Part shown: positions 18,706-28,138 of the stretch, in pieces
How positions within the stretch are numbered: the stretch's first letter is position 1
How the letters are laid out: every line of letters begins with the position of its first letter
Made by a program: the position numbers and the translations under genes
Notes under the pieces: model-generated
Told to the model about the DNA's origin: nothing
Databases searched by the model: none
Seen by the model: only the letters and a program-made list of their open reading frames with translations
DNA from: an uncultured Flavobacteriaceae bacterium
GTDB taxonomy: Bacteria; Bacteroidota; Bacteroidia; Flavobacteriales; Flavobacteriaceae
NCBI GenBank assembly: GCA_947488345.1
Contig: CANKZQ010000001.1
Span: forward strand, 362,501-426,500
Reading direction: 5' to 3'
Length of the DNA: 64,000 bases

Positions 18706-18732
18706 AAAAGCCCTCTACATAAGAGGGCTTTT
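18706..18732 (-). terminator. Terminator of the T9SS-cargo gene
   Basis: A stem of about 10 bp, core AAGCCCTC/GAGGGCTT with a 7-nt loop, is followed on the minus strand by a run of seven T. It ends the gene whose stop is at 18751. Confidence 0.85.
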
Positions 18733-18750
18733 CTAGGAAATATAACGAAT

Positions 18751-19929
18751 CTATTTTTTTATAACTTTGAAGGTACCAGTGCTCTCACCAACCTCTGCTC
18801 GAATAAAGTAAACACCATCAGATAAATCTGACATGTCTAATTTATATGAAAACACATTTGATAAGGCAATTCTTTTTACCTCTTGACCTATCATATTGTA
18901 TACATTTATGCTTTTAATGTTTTCATTAGCGTTCATTTTTAATTCTCCTCTAACCGGGTTTGGAAAATAAGAGAACCCTTTAGAAACCAAATCGTCTATA
19001 GAGAGCCCAGATAAAGAGATATCTAAATTAAACACGCCCTCGGCAAAATCAGAAGCTCCACTTGGATGACCAATATTAATGAAATATGTTGTTCCTGCTA
19101 TGGATGTAAATGTTTCTGTTTCGGTATTTCCTTCTAATCCATTATTCGCTTCTGCGATACATGTAAATGTTCCACATGAACCTGTATAAACTGCTATTTT
19201 AGCGTCCCAACCTGCAGGTTCAACATTGATGGTCACATTACTACCGTCACCAACCATTGTGTACCAAACTCCGTCATTCATTGCTCCTCCACATCCGGCT
19301 ACATCAATAAAGCCGCCATTGTTGGTCGAGGAAGTTGCATCTACACTACTAGTAAATGGAAAAGCTGTAACTGACTCAGCATTTGCACATTCATCATTGG
19401 CAGGAGGCAACGGTGCCGTACCAACACAAATATCGAATGTTGTATCATGTGTACCAGTATCATTCGTGTATACACGTATAAAATACGTATTACCAACAGT
19501 AAGCGCTGTTAAATTACTCGTATCATCATCACTACAAAAAATAGCATCACTCACAGCTAGTGTACTACAATCTCCAGCAGCCCCTGCATTAAATACAGCA
19601 TGATACAGATCTGTTTGAGATCCAGAAACATTTTGAAGTGATATTCTATGTTCGGTGCTTGTAGCAACAAATTTAAACCATACATCGTCAGTAGCTTCGG
19701 TTGCAGAACCCGGACACGCATTGGGCGTTGAAGAGGCCGTTGCTTCGGCTACTGTACCTGATGATACTGTTGTACATAAAAAGTCGGAATTTACTGTTAA
19801 TGTAGTTGCATTTGCGCAATCATCATTAGCAGGCGGCACAAAAAAATCTGTGCCTATATTCTCTGCATTTGTAGTCATAGAAAACAAAGCAAAAAACAAT
19901 AAAAATGTTAAAGTAATTTTTTCTTTCAT
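18751..19929 (-). CDS. Secreted protein with T9SS type A sorting domain
   Basis: 392 aa. Signal peptide about 1-22, then two beta-sandwich-like units each opened by the motif PPAND(D/E)CANA (residues 32-41 and 175-184) and each with a W-x-(K/T)-(F/M)-V element. The C-terminal 75 residues (FSYFPNPV... to TFKVIKK) form a type A sorting domain, so the protein should cross the outer membrane by T9SS and be anchored or released. The tandem PPANDxCANA module is common in Flavobacteriia extracellular proteins; its ligand is unknown. It has its own terminator. Confidence 0.88.
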   Translation of the reverse strand: MKEKITLTFLLFFALFSMTTNAENIGTDFFVPPANDDCANATTLTVNSDFLCTTVSSGTVAEATASSTPNACPGSATEATDDVWFKFVATSTEHRISLQNVSGSQTDLYHAVFNAGAAGDCSTLAVSDAIFCSDDDTSNLTALTVGNTYFIRVYTNDTGTHDTTFDICVGTAPLPPANDECANAESVTAFPFTSSVDATSSTNNGGFIDVAGCGGAMNDGVWYTMVGDGSNVTINVEPAGWDAKIAVYTGSCGTFTCIAEANNGLEGNTETETFTSIAGTTYFINIGHPSGASDFAEGVFNLDISLSGLSIDDLVSKGFSYFPNPVRGELKMNANENIKSINVYNMIGQEVKRIALSNVFSYKLDMSDLSDGVYFIRAEVGESTGTFKVIKK

Positions 19930-20061
19930 CAGTTAATTTTTTTAGAATAGGTGTTTCTTAGCGATAATCACAATACTTTAAACGCTAATTCACTTAAAAA
20001 ATTATACTAAATTAAATAATTTCTAAGCCCGAAATAACTCCTTAAGTATCATTTTATACCA

Positions 20062-20874
20062 CTAGTTATCAACAAAATAGTCCATAACTGATTGACTCAC
20101 GCCCATATTTGAGAAGCCACCATCATGAAATAAATTTTGCAAAGTCACCTTTTTCGTCAAATCAGAGAACAAAGTGATCGTGTAATCAGCACATTCTTGT
20201 GCTGTGGCGTTTCCTAGGGGTGACATCTTATCTGCGTATGCTAAAAAGCCATCAAATCCTTTAACTCCTTGCCCCGCAGTTGTCGGTGTTGGCGATTGAG
20301 AAATCGTATTTACCCGTACTTTTTTATCCGCACCGAAAAAATATCCAAAGCTTCTAGCAATAGATTCTAAATATGCCTTATTATCAGCCATATCATTGTA
20401 ATCTGGAAAAACTCGCTGCGCGGCCATATAAGTTAATGCGACTATAGATCCCCATTCGTTCATTGCATCTTGTTTATACAATACATTCATTACCTTATGA
20501 AAGGATACAGCAGAGACATCCCAACCTTTTGTCGTAAAATCATAGTTCGATTCCGTATAATGCTTTCCTTTTCGAACATTTACCGACATTCCGATAGAAT
20601 GTAAGACAAAATCTAGCTTACCTCCTAAAATTTCTTGTGCCTTCTCAACTAAATTATTTAAATCGTCCATTGACGTTGCATCAGCAGGAATTATTTCTGA
20701 ACCCGTTTTTTCGGCCAATTCTTTTATGGCACCCATACGCATTGCAATTGGTGCATTCGTTAAAACAAATTTCGCCCCTTCTTCATGTGCTCTTTCAGCA
20801 GTTTTCCATGCGATTGAATTTGCATCTAAAGCTCCAAATATTATTCCTCGTTTTCCTTTAAGTAAGTTATACAT
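20062..20874 (-). CDS. fabI: Enoyl-ACP reductase (NADH-type SDR)
   Basis: 270 aa, typical length. FabI-type SDR: N-terminal GxxxxxSIAW cofactor region (GALDANSIAW, 14-23), the LHSIGMS strand (91-97) and the catalytic Y159-x6-K166 pair in DYNDMADNK. It reduces trans-2-enoyl-ACP in the last step of each fatty-acid elongation cycle. It is the last gene of the run recN-fabI, 59 nt after recN, and has its own -7 box. Confidence 0.93.
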   Translation of the reverse strand: MYNLLKGKRGIIFGALDANSIAWKTAERAHEEGAKFVLTNAPIAMRMGAIKELAEKTGSEIIPADATSMDDLNNLVEKAQEILGGKLDFVLHSIGMSVNVRKGKHYTESNYDFTTKGWDVSAVSFHKVMNVLYKQDAMNEWGSIVALTYMAAQRVFPDYNDMADNKAYLESIARSFGYFFGADKKVRVNTISQSPTPTTAGQGVKGFDGFLAYADKMSPLGNATAQECADYTITLFSDLTKKVTLQNLFHDGGFSNMGVSQSVMDYFVDN

Positions 20875-20901
20875 ATTTATAATAATTATCTTTTGATACT
20901 A

Positions 20902-20909
20902 CAAATTTA
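20902..20909 (-). promoter_or_regulatory. -7 box of the fabI promoter
   Basis: Minus-strand TAAATTTG, 27 bases before the fabI ATG. No clear -33 box. Confidence 0.4.
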
Positions 20910-20933
20910 AGCCATTAATTTAAATTTAAATGC

Positions 20934-22586
20934 CTAACTCAACAATTGTTTTGCATGTTCTATAGCAGAAGTAGCTATCTCCTTACCTCCGAGCATTTCA
21001 GCCAATTCATTAATTCTCTCATTGGTGTCAAGCATTTTTACGTCAGTTATTGTTTTGCCTTCAACGTCCTCTTTAAATACTTTAAAATGATGATTTCCCT
21101 TTGCAGCAATTTGCGGTAAATGCGTAATAGATATAACTTGAAGGTGCTGACTCATTTCAGTCATCATAGCTGCCATTTTATTGGAGACTTCTCCAGAAAC
21201 ACCCGTATCTATTTCATCAAAAAGAATGGTCGGTAAATTTGTATGTTGACTTAATAAGAACTTCACAGCTAACATAATTCTAGACATTTCACCTCCTGAA
21301 GCTACTTTTTTAAGGCTTTTAAAATCTCCTCCTTTATTAGCAGAAAATAATAGCTCTAACTCATCTTTTCCATTGTTGTAAAAAGTATCTGTTTGCGTTA
21401 ATTGTATTTGAAATGTTGTATTCTTCATTGCCAAATTCGACAAACTTTGTTCAAGGTCTTTCTTGAAAATCGGAATCACTTTGGCTCTTCTTTTATGAAT
21501 TTGAGAAGCTAATGCATTTAACTTGGCTTCAACTTCTTTAATTTCATTGTTCTTCTTTTCAATAATTTCAGCCTCATTATCTACGCGTTCTAACTTTAAA
21601 GAAAGTGCCTCTTTAATCTCTAATAATTCATGAATAGATGCTGCCGAATGTTTCTTTTGAACATCATATATTAATTTAAGACGCTCATCATAAGTTTCTA
21701 TTTCCTGAGGACTCAAATCTATAGCTTCATCAGCACTTTCTAATTCACCAAAAATATCATCAAGCTCTATATTTAAGCTAGTAATTCTCTCTGCCAAACT
21801 TTCATACTCTTTACTGTAAGTAGCAATTTTATTGATACTGTTCTTGAGAGCATTCAAGTTTGTTTTAAGACCAAACTCATCATTATTTGTTAGATGTATG
21901 GCTTCTGCAAATGATTGTTTTATAGCCTCTACATTATTGAGTTTTTCTAGTGTTTCTTCTAAACGTTCTTGTTCTCCCTCTTCAAAATTGCCTTGTTCTA
22001 ATTCTTGATACAAGAAAAGATTATAATCATATTGCTGCTTGGCCTCTTTTTGAGTTTCTAATAATTGTTTCAGCGCTGCTCTATAATCATTATACACCAT
22101 TAAACCTTTTGAATAGGATTCGAGATAGGTATCATTCTTAGCTAGTGCATCAATAATCTGAAATTGATAATTCACATTGGCGAGTTGCAATGTTTCGTGC
22201 TGAGAATGTAAGTCAACTAAGGTATCACTTAATGCACTCAACACACTTAAATTAACCGGAGTATCATTTACAAATGCCCTAGATTTTCCACTTGGTAAAA
22301 TTTCTCTTCTAATAATAGATATCTCTTCATAATCAATATCATTTTGGTTAAAAAAAGAGGTTAAATTGTACTTTTCTACCAGAAACTCACCTTCGATAAC
22401 ACATTTCTTCTCCTTATCTTTTAAGGAAGATAAATCTGCTCTTTTTCCCAAAATCAATGAAAGTCCACCCAAAAGAATCGATTTACCAGCTCCCGTTTCG
22501 CCAGTAATAATCGTAAAACCTTCTCGAAACTCCATTTCGAGATGATCAATTAAGGCAAAATTCTTTATGGTAAGCTTTTGGAGCAT
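20934..22586 (-). CDS. recN: DNA repair protein RecN
   Basis: 550 aa SMC-like ATPase. Walker A GETGAGKS (about 28-35), a long central coiled coil (about 150-360), and the C-terminal signature plus Walker B region VASGGEMSRIMLA ... LFDEIDTGVSGEV. RecN acts early in double-strand-break repair, holding DNA ends or sister chromatids together. It sits downstream of porD after a hairpin and upstream of fabI, a gene order that recurs in Flavobacteriaceae. Confidence 0.95.
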   Translation of the reverse strand: MLQKLTIKNFALIDHLEMEFREGFTIITGETGAGKSILLGGLSLILGKRADLSSLKDKEKKCVIEGEFLVEKYNLTSFFNQNDIDYEEISIIRREILPSGKSRAFVNDTPVNLSVLSALSDTLVDLHSQHETLQLANVNYQFQIIDALAKNDTYLESYSKGLMVYNDYRAALKQLLETQKEAKQQYDYNLFLYQELEQGNFEEGEQERLEETLEKLNNVEAIKQSFAEAIHLTNNDEFGLKTNLNALKNSINKIATYSKEYESLAERITSLNIELDDIFGELESADEAIDLSPQEIETYDERLKLIYDVQKKHSAASIHELLEIKEALSLKLERVDNEAEIIEKKNNEIKEVEAKLNALASQIHKRRAKVIPIFKKDLEQSLSNLAMKNTTFQIQLTQTDTFYNNGKDELELLFSANKGGDFKSLKKVASGGEMSRIMLAVKFLLSQHTNLPTILFDEIDTGVSGEVSNKMAAMMTEMSQHLQVISITHLPQIAAKGNHHFKVFKEDVEGKTITDVKMLDTNERINELAEMLGGKEIATSAIEHAKQLLS

Positions 22587-22614
22587 CGTAAAACAGTATG
22601 ATTCTAAATAAAAA

Positions 22615-22635
22615 ATGAGTGTCTATAACACTCAT
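22615..22635 (-). terminator. Terminator between porD and recN
   Basis: A perfect 8-bp stem ATGAGTGT/ACACTCAT with a 5-nt loop is followed on the minus strand by TTTTTATTT. It probably ends the bamD-rpoZ-coaBC-porD transcript. Confidence 0.7.
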
Positions 22636-22672
22636 CAAACTTAAAATAAATTGTTTAAAATTATTCTATAAT

Positions 22673-23563
22673 TTAGATTTTAATTTTATCCCATTTCGTT
22701 CCGTATGATGGGTATATTTTCAACAACATTTCTTTCAAAGCTCCATTATTAGTTCTTGGACCTCCTGAAAAAATATCAACTATTTCGTCTGACTTCGTAT
22801 CCATAAAAAGACGCAATAGAGACGCATTTATTCGCCTATTGTACAAATTCTGCATCTTCTTAACTGCATTTGCTATTGCTTTTTTTGATTCCTTCTTATT
22901 CACTGTCATTTTATCCAACCCATTGATATGATATTCATACACAGCAACTCTATAATCTTTAAAGACCGGTGATAATAGATTTTCATTGAGCTGATAACGC
23001 GTAGCATTACCATCCTTTCTATTCCATCCTTTTGACCCTCCTTGCTGTGCAAGATTTACAACTTTTTCAGCCTGTACATGATATTCTTGACCTCCATTTA
23101 AGGCAAACGTATCTCCATCGATCCCAAGTATTGTATAGGCATAAAAGGTGAGAATTGATAACAGATTCGAATCAAAACTATTCTCGTTAAAATTTAAAGG
23201 TTGAAATTCTGTATAACTAAAAGAGAGATTATCGTCTTTAAAGTTAAAAATTGGTGTTTGATATGAAGAGTTAAAAACGGGTCTAGACACTTGAACTTGT
23301 ATATTCCCTCGAAACTGATTTGATGAAGGTTGTTCTAGGATATTTAGTATGACGGCACAATTTATTTTTTCTTGTGGCTTGTAATTCTTATTTGTCCACT
23401 TCGTATTATTGAAATACTCATTAATTGCACTCTCTAGAGTTTTATATACCTGACTATTAGAATTTTGAATTCTACTTGCATCAACGGTCACACTACAATT
23501 TAATTCTTGCCCCGCAATTTGCATCGTAAAAAAACAACAACAGATGTAGATAAAATTACGCAT
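22673..23563 (-). CDS. porD: Type IX secretion system protein PorD (DUF4835)
   Basis: 296 aa from the ATG at 23563, chosen because the 11 upstream residues of the longer frame lie inside coaBC and precede a clean signal peptide (MRNFIYICCCFFTMQIAGQ). The rest matches the DUF4835/PorD layout: an all-secreted protein with QFRGNIQVQVSRPVF and the FYAYTILGIDGDTFA segment. PorD is an accessory factor of T9SS in Bacteroidetes; its precise role is not settled. It overlaps coaBC by 8 nt, a conserved linkage, and fits with the T9SS cargo gene 3 kb away. Confidence 0.85.
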   Translation of the reverse strand: MRNFIYICCCFFTMQIAGQELNCSVTVDASRIQNSNSQVYKTLESAINEYFNNTKWTNKNYKPQEKINCAVILNILEQPSSNQFRGNIQVQVSRPVFNSSYQTPIFNFKDDNLSFSYTEFQPLNFNENSFDSNLLSILTFYAYTILGIDGDTFALNGGQEYHVQAEKVVNLAQQGGSKGWNRKDGNATRYQLNENLLSPVFKDYRVAVYEYHINGLDKMTVNKKESKKAIANAVKKMQNLYNRRINASLLRLFMDTKSDEIVDIFSGGPRTNNGALKEMLLKIYPSYGTKWDKIKI

Positions 23564-24767
23564 GTATTCTTTTAATAATTTCATTAAAAATATCAACCGC
23601 TACTTCAGCTTTCGACTTTAGTGCAAACCCTATTTGTTCTTTAGACGCATCAATAATAGTGATTTTATTTGTAGCATTCTTAAATCCGGCACCTTTATCT
23701 TGCAACGAATTTAGTACAATCAAATCTAAATTCTTTCTTTCCAATTTACCAATAGCATTTTCAATTTCATTCATAGTTTCAAGTGCAAAACCAACCAGAA
23801 ACTGTTGCTTCTTCATCGCTCCCATAGATGCTAGAATGTCTTTTGTCTTGACCATCTCCAACGACATTGCATCACTTTTCTTTTTAATCTTTTGGTCTTC
23901 AATTTTTGAAGGTTTATAATCGGCAACAGCTGCTGCGGCTATAGCGATATCTACCTCATTGTAATAAGTGTGCGTGGCGTCATACATATCTTGAGCAGAA
24001 ACTACGTCTACGACTTTTATCAACGCGTGTTGCACCCTCTCATTGGTTGGACCTGTTACCAGAATCACATGTGCTCCAAGGTTTGCAGCACATTTCGCCA
24101 ATTCGAATCCCATTTTTCCAGAAGAATGGTTTCCTATAAAACGAACTGGATCGATGGCTTCGTATGTTGGACCTGCAGTGATTAGTACTTTTTTTCCGTG
24201 TAAGGGTAAACTACTCAATATATCTTGTTCAATAAAAGAAACGATTGTAGTTGGTTCGGCCATTCTACCTTCGCCCACTAATCCGCTCGCAAGCTCACCA
24301 CTTTCTGCAGGAATCATTACATTTCCAAAACTCTGTAATTTTTCAAGGGTATTCTTTGTAGATGGATGTTTGTACATGTCCAAGTCCATCGCAGGCGCGA
24401 AATACACCTTACTTTTGGCAGAAAGATATGTTGCTAATAATAAATTATCACAGGTACCGTTTGCCATTTTAGACAAGGTATTAGCTGTAGCTGGAGCCAC
24501 AACAAATAAATCGGCCCAAAGCCCTAAATCAACATGGTTATTCCAAAGTTCATTTTCTTCATCTTTATTGTAAAATGTTGAATGAACCGGATTTTTTGAA
24601 AGTGTGGAAAGTGTTAACGGCGTAACGAAATCTTTAGAAGCAGGAGTCATGATTACTTGAACCTTTGCTCCTGCTTTTATAAAAAGTCTTACTAAATGTG
24701 CTGTTTTGTAAGCAGCAATTCCGGCGGTAACGCCCAGCAACACATTTTTACCGCTTAAAACTGACAT
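23556..24767 (-). CDS. coaBC: Bifunctional phosphopantothenoylcysteine decarboxylase/phosphopantothenate-cysteine ligase
   Basis: 403 aa. The N-terminal CoaC flavoprotein domain has GVTAGIAAYKTAHLVR and the APAMD(xxMY) active-site segment. The C-terminal CoaB domain begins near residue 190 (KKVLITAGPTYEAIDPVRFIGN) and has the conserved NHSSGKMG. Together they convert 4'-phosphopantothenate and cysteine to 4'-phosphopantetheine in coenzyme A synthesis. It starts directly after the rpoZ stop and overlaps porD, so the whole bamD-rpoZ-coaBC-porD set is one transcription unit. Confidence 0.96.
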   Translation of the reverse strand: MSVLSGKNVLLGVTAGIAAYKTAHLVRLFIKAGAKVQVIMTPASKDFVTPLTLSTLSKNPVHSTFYNKDEENELWNNHVDLGLWADLFVVAPATANTLSKMANGTCDNLLLATYLSAKSKVYFAPAMDLDMYKHPSTKNTLEKLQSFGNVMIPAESGELASGLVGEGRMAEPTTIVSFIEQDILSSLPLHGKKVLITAGPTYEAIDPVRFIGNHSSGKMGFELAKCAANLGAHVILVTGPTNERVQHALIKVVDVVSAQDMYDATHTYYNEVDIAIAAAAVADYKPSKIEDQKIKKKSDAMSLEMVKTKDILASMGAMKKQQFLVGFALETMNEIENAIGKLERKNLDLIVLNSLQDKGAGFKNATNKITIIDASKEQIGFALKSKAEVAVDIFNEIIKRIHA

Positions 24768-25100
24768 CTATTCGTTGCTATCAGCTTCTTTAGGATCTCT
24801 GTAGTATATTTTATCTTCTAACCACTCTTGTACAGCAATAGCAGTAGATTTAGGAAGTTTTTCATAAAAACGAGATACTTCAATCTGCTCTTTATTTTCA
24901 AAAACTTCTTCTAAACTGTCGTTATGAGTCGCAAATTCTTCTAGTTTATCTACCAACTCGCGTTTTAAATCCTCGCTGATTTGAGAAGCTCTTTTTGCCA
25001 TAATAGCAATTGACTGGTAAATATTGTCTGTTGGCTCTTCGATTCTTACTTTATCGTAAGTAACTGTGGTCAACGCCGCATCAGTGTTTTTATAATCCAT
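24768..25100 (-). CDS. rpoZ: DNA-directed RNA polymerase omega subunit, flavobacterial type
   Basis: 110 aa. The core NIYQSIAIMAKRASQIS is the omega motif (typical bacterial form: NRFELVLVAAKRARQ). Omega helps assemble the RNA polymerase beta' subunit. The protein is longer at its C-terminus than the E. coli one, as usual in Bacteroidetes. It overlaps bamD by 11 nt and abuts coaBC; rpoZ next to coaBC is a linkage seen widely in bacteria, which supports the call. Confidence 0.88.
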   Translation of the reverse strand: MDYKNTDAALTTVTYDKVRIEEPTDNIYQSIAIMAKRASQISEDLKRELVDKLEEFATHNDSLEEVFENKEQIEVSRFYEKLPKSTAIAVQEWLEDKIYYRDPKEADSNE

Positions 25101-25932
25101 TATCTGTTCTGTTTGTATATTGTTCTATCAGTTCTTTTGTTTGTTTGAGTTCTTTTGTCAAGTTTTTATGTAAAGAAGCTACTTCTTTTGCTCTCTTTGA
25201 TTCAGGAAAGCTTTTCATAAACTTGTCATGAATTGTAATTGCATTATTAATACGCATTTCTTTTTTCTCAAGAATACTCTTCACCGCCAAGTCATTAGAT
25301 GCCTTAAATTTAAAATAAAGAGCTTCTTCCTTTAAGCTTGAACCAATATGATCTTGTAGAAAGTTTTCAAAGGCAAAAACTGCTGCGTTATAGTCCTCTA
25401 CGTGATAATATTGTTTAGCAATTTCAAATGATTTCTTTTCTAATCTAAAAGTGAGTTCATCATAAAACTTATTGGCATCAGCAAGTCTCTCGCTCGTAGG
25501 ATAGTTATCTATATATTCCTGAAAGGCAACCAACGCTTTTTGTGTGTCTTTTTGATCTCTCGTATATTTTGGTGACGCCAAGTAATAACTATGCGCTACC
25601 AAATATGCGGCTTCTTCAATTTTTGAGCTGTTCGGATAATTTGCTATAAATCTATTGAAATAGTAAGCTGCTAAATCATAATCCTTAGAGTAGTAATACG
25701 ATTCTGCCACCATATACATAATACGTTGCATTTGAGGTTTTCTCTCATAAGCAGGTATTACTTTTTCGAACAAGGCAATAGACTTCGAGTATTTTTTTTG
25801 TTCAAATAACTCAGTTGCCATTTTATATCTAGCATCAACTTTTCCTTTGTTTAAGACCTTTTGGTACTCGCTACAAGCGGTCAAGGTACTTATCAAAAAG
25901 AAAAGCATAACTATTTTTTCAATTTTTAGCAT
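25090..25932 (-). CDS. bamD: Outer membrane protein assembly factor BamD
   Basis: 280 aa lipoprotein: lipobox LTAC with C20, followed by SEYQKVLNKG. Tandem TPR-like repeats include AAYYFNRFIANYPNS and ALVAFQEYIDNYPTS, the BamD signature pattern. BamD is the essential lipoprotein partner of BamA for folding outer-membrane beta barrels. It leads the bamD-rpoZ-coaBC-porD operon. A weak alternative start is M9, but the lysines before it suit a signal-peptide n-region. Confidence 0.92.
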   Translation of the reverse strand: MLKIEKIVMLFFLISTLTACSEYQKVLNKGKVDARYKMATELFEQKKYSKSIALFEKVIPAYERKPQMQRIMYMVAESYYYSKDYDLAAYYFNRFIANYPNSSKIEEAAYLVAHSYYLASPKYTRDQKDTQKALVAFQEYIDNYPTSERLADANKFYDELTFRLEKKSFEIAKQYYHVEDYNAAVFAFENFLQDHIGSSLKEEALYFKFKASNDLAVKSILEKKEMRINNAITIHDKFMKSFPESKRAKEVASLHKNLTKELKQTKELIEQYTNRTDNGL

Positions 25933-25936
25933 TTTG

Positions 25937-25998
25937 CAAAATTACTTATTAAATATGGATTATGAAACTATTTTTTAGCTTTAAACATTGCAAAAATA
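25937..25998 (-). promoter_or_regulatory. Two candidate -7 boxes upstream of bamD
   Basis: Minus-strand TATTTTTG (25998-25991) would give a leader of roughly 55 bases; TAATTTTG (25944-25937) lies only 4 bases before the ATG and would give a nearly leaderless transcript. Neither has a clear TTTG at -33. Confidence 0.4.
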
Positions 25999-26050
25999 AG
26001 TGCGTTTTCGACATTAACATCGAATTCTGTGCTAAAAATATGTTAATACG

Positions 26051-26566
26051 CTAGGCATTTGGATCTACCGAAGCGGTAACCGTTAATAATTTCACATCAT
26101 TATCAAATAGATAGAGACCTCCCTTATCATCACCAATAAGATTAATCTTATCTAAAATGTTTCGTGCTAGGGCTTCCTCTTCAATTTGCTCAGCTACATA
26201 CCATTGTAAAAAATTATGAGTGGCATAGTCTCTTTCCTGTAAAGAAATATGAACTAATTCATTTATACTAGCAGATACCATCACTTCGTGATCGAATAAG
26301 GTTTGAAACATTTCTTTAAAAGAACCAAAAGAAATTGGTGGCGCTTTCAAGGTTGCTATTTTCGCATGTCCTCCCCTTTCGTTTATAAATTTCACTAATT
26401 TCAACATGTGCATACGTTCTTCATCAGAATGGGCATACATAAAGGCTGCAACGCCCTCAAATCCTAGAGTTTCTGCCCATGAAGCCATGGCCAAATAAAC
26501 TTGTGAAGATTCTGCTTCTATGGTAATTTGACTATTCAGCGCTTTTTCAATTTCTTTACTTAGCAT
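26051..26566 (-). CDS. Bacterial ferritin (non-haem)
   Basis: 171 aa, the normal length of FtnA-like ferritins. Di-iron ligands are visible in the four-helix pattern: E in IEAESSQVYLAMASWAE, E-E-x-x-H in DEERMHMLKLVKFI, and the later EEQ-type helix (QWYVAEQIEEEALARNIL). Ferritin oxidises and stores iron in a 24-mer shell in the cytoplasm. It lies 18 nt after dapA on the same strand, though a functional link is not obvious. Confidence 0.92.
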   Translation of the reverse strand: MLSKEIEKALNSQITIEAESSQVYLAMASWAETLGFEGVAAFMYAHSDEERMHMLKLVKFINERGGHAKIATLKAPPISFGSFKEMFQTLFDHEVMVSASINELVHISLQERDYATHNFLQWYVAEQIEEEALARNILDKINLIGDDKGGLYLFDNDVKLLTVTASVDPNA

Positions 26567-26584
26567 CGTCTATTTCTTTTAAGA

Positions 26585-27460
26585 TTAATAATTGGCTATA
26601 AAGGTATTGATTTTTTCTTGTAATTCACTAGAAGCTTCGACTAATGGTAGACGTACATGTCTTTGGCAAATATCCATACTTTTTAGAAGTGATTTAACAC
26701 CCGCCGGATTGTTTTCTTCAAAGATTAAACCAATCATATCCATTAATTTATAATGAATTTTATAGGCTTCCTTAGCATCACCATTCAATCCGAACTGAAT
26801 CATGTTAGAAAACTCTTTTGGATATGCCTGTCCTAATACAGAAATAACTCCTGCTCCACCTGCCAAAACAATTCCAACAACCAAGTCATCATCTCCAGAA
26901 ATAATTAAAAAATCCTCTGGTTTATTTTTAATCAATTCTAAATATTGATGCACATCATTACCCGCTTCTTTAATTCCGATGATATTGCTACAATCTGATG
27001 CGAGTCTAAAGACCGTTTGAGGCTCCATGTTTTTTGCTGTTCTTCCTGGCACATTATACAGTATGATTGGTTTCGGACTCACCTCTGCAATAGCCTTAAA
27101 ATGTTGATAAAAACCTTCTTGGGTGGGCTTATTATAATAGGGAGCCACTGATAAAATCGCATCAAAAGATGACAAATCAGTCTCGTTGATCTCATTTATT
27201 ATTCCCTGTGTATTGTTACCTCCAATACCTAAAACTAGCGAAAGTCTTCCATTATTTATTTTTATAATCGCATCTCTTACCTGCGCTCTTTCCTCCGAAG
27301 TCAGTGTAGCGGGTTCACCAGTAGTGCCTTGCACAACCAAATAGTCAACACCATTCTCTATTTGATGATTCACCAAACGTTCTAAGGCGTTAAAATCGAC
27401 ATTATTTTGTGCATCGAATGGCGTCACCAAAGCCACCCCAGTTCCTATAAATTCTTTCAT
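26585..27460 (-). CDS. dapA: 4-hydroxy-tetrahydrodipicolinate synthase
   Basis: 291 aa TIM-barrel aldolase. Schiff-base lysine K164 (GIKEAGND), tyrosine Y135 (YNVPGRT) and the TTGE loop (46-49, GTTGEP) are all in place. It condenses pyruvate with aspartate semialdehyde at the start of the lysine/diaminopimelate branch, which supplies peptidoglycan. It lies 25 nt after the DUF6913-like gene. Confidence 0.96.
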   Translation of the reverse strand: MKEFIGTGVALVTPFDAQNNVDFNALERLVNHQIENGVDYLVVQGTTGEPATLTSEERAQVRDAIIKINNGRLSLVLGIGGNNTQGIINEINETDLSSFDAILSVAPYYNKPTQEGFYQHFKAIAEVSPKPIILYNVPGRTAKNMEPQTVFRLASDCSNIIGIKEAGNDVHQYLELIKNKPEDFLIISGDDDLVVGIVLAGGAGVISVLGQAYPKEFSNMIQFGLNGDAKEAYKIHYKLMDMIGLIFEENNPAGVKSLLKSMDICQRHVRLPLVEASSELQEKINTFIANY

Positions 27461-27485
27461 TTATTATTTAGATTATCCTATTCAA

Positions 27486-28013
27486 TTAAATCAGTTCCAA
27501 AATCTGTAAATACTTTGCCAATTCATCATTAAAAATATCGACTTTGTTCGCATCTACATCAATCGTAAAATCATATAAATCCATCAAATCATCATTGGCA
27601 AAACTCACCTTAAAAACAGCCTTTGATCGTATGGTTACCGCATTTCCAAAAACACTTTCATAATGACAATAATTAATTAATAAATCATACTTTGTATTAA
27701 TAAAATCAATTAAATTTTGTGCTTTAGGTTTTGCAAACATTCCAAAGTCCTTTTCAGAAAAGGTATTGTAGTGTTGCGTTACGAAGTCGTCTTTTAAATT
27801 CTCAAAAATGATGATTTCTAAATTCTTATGCGGTTTGTTTAGTTTTTGACTAAGATTTCTAGAAATATCATAACTCCCAAATAACCGTGAACTTGCTAGT
27901 ACTCCAATAGTTTCTATCTTTTGAGGCTTTTGCCGATGGGATTTCTCTATTTTTTTGAGTTCTTTTTGGTTGAACTTAAAAGCTGTATTTTTTTTTAGAC
28001 TTGTAAAATTCAT
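27486..28013 (-). CDS. Conserved flavobacterial protein, DUF6913-like
   Basis: 175 aa, cytoplasmic, no signal peptide. A basic N-terminus (KKNTAFKFNQKELKKIEKS) precedes an alpha/beta domain with IGVLASSRLFGSYDISRNLSQ and a central YDLLINYCHYESVFGNAVTIRS block. I recognise it as the small protein usually placed directly upstream of dapA in flavobacteria. The function is unknown. The DUF number is from memory and should be checked. Confidence 0.6.
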   Translation of the reverse strand: MNFTSLKKNTAFKFNQKELKKIEKSHRQKPQKIETIGVLASSRLFGSYDISRNLSQKLNKPHKNLEIIIFENLKDDFVTQHYNTFSEKDFGMFAKPKAQNLIDFINTKYDLLINYCHYESVFGNAVTIRSKAVFKVSFANDDLMDLYDFTIDVDANKVDIFNDELAKYLQILELI

Positions 28014-28138
28014 AGTATCTTTACGATTGCATGGTAAAATTAGTTAAAACTACTGATTCATATCCTATAGATAAGAAAATTAAACGAAAATTCTATAAGC
28101 GTTAGTATTTCAACACATAGCCAATTAATCGATCGTTT

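Noticed and set aside
19226-19936. Valine/alanine-rich plus-strand frames opposite the T9SS cargo gene
   Set aside because: Reverse reading of the threonine-rich repeats; no signal or family seen.
23281-24573. Plus-strand frames opposite coaBC
   Set aside because: Antisense shadows of a fully conserved gene with no start context or homology.
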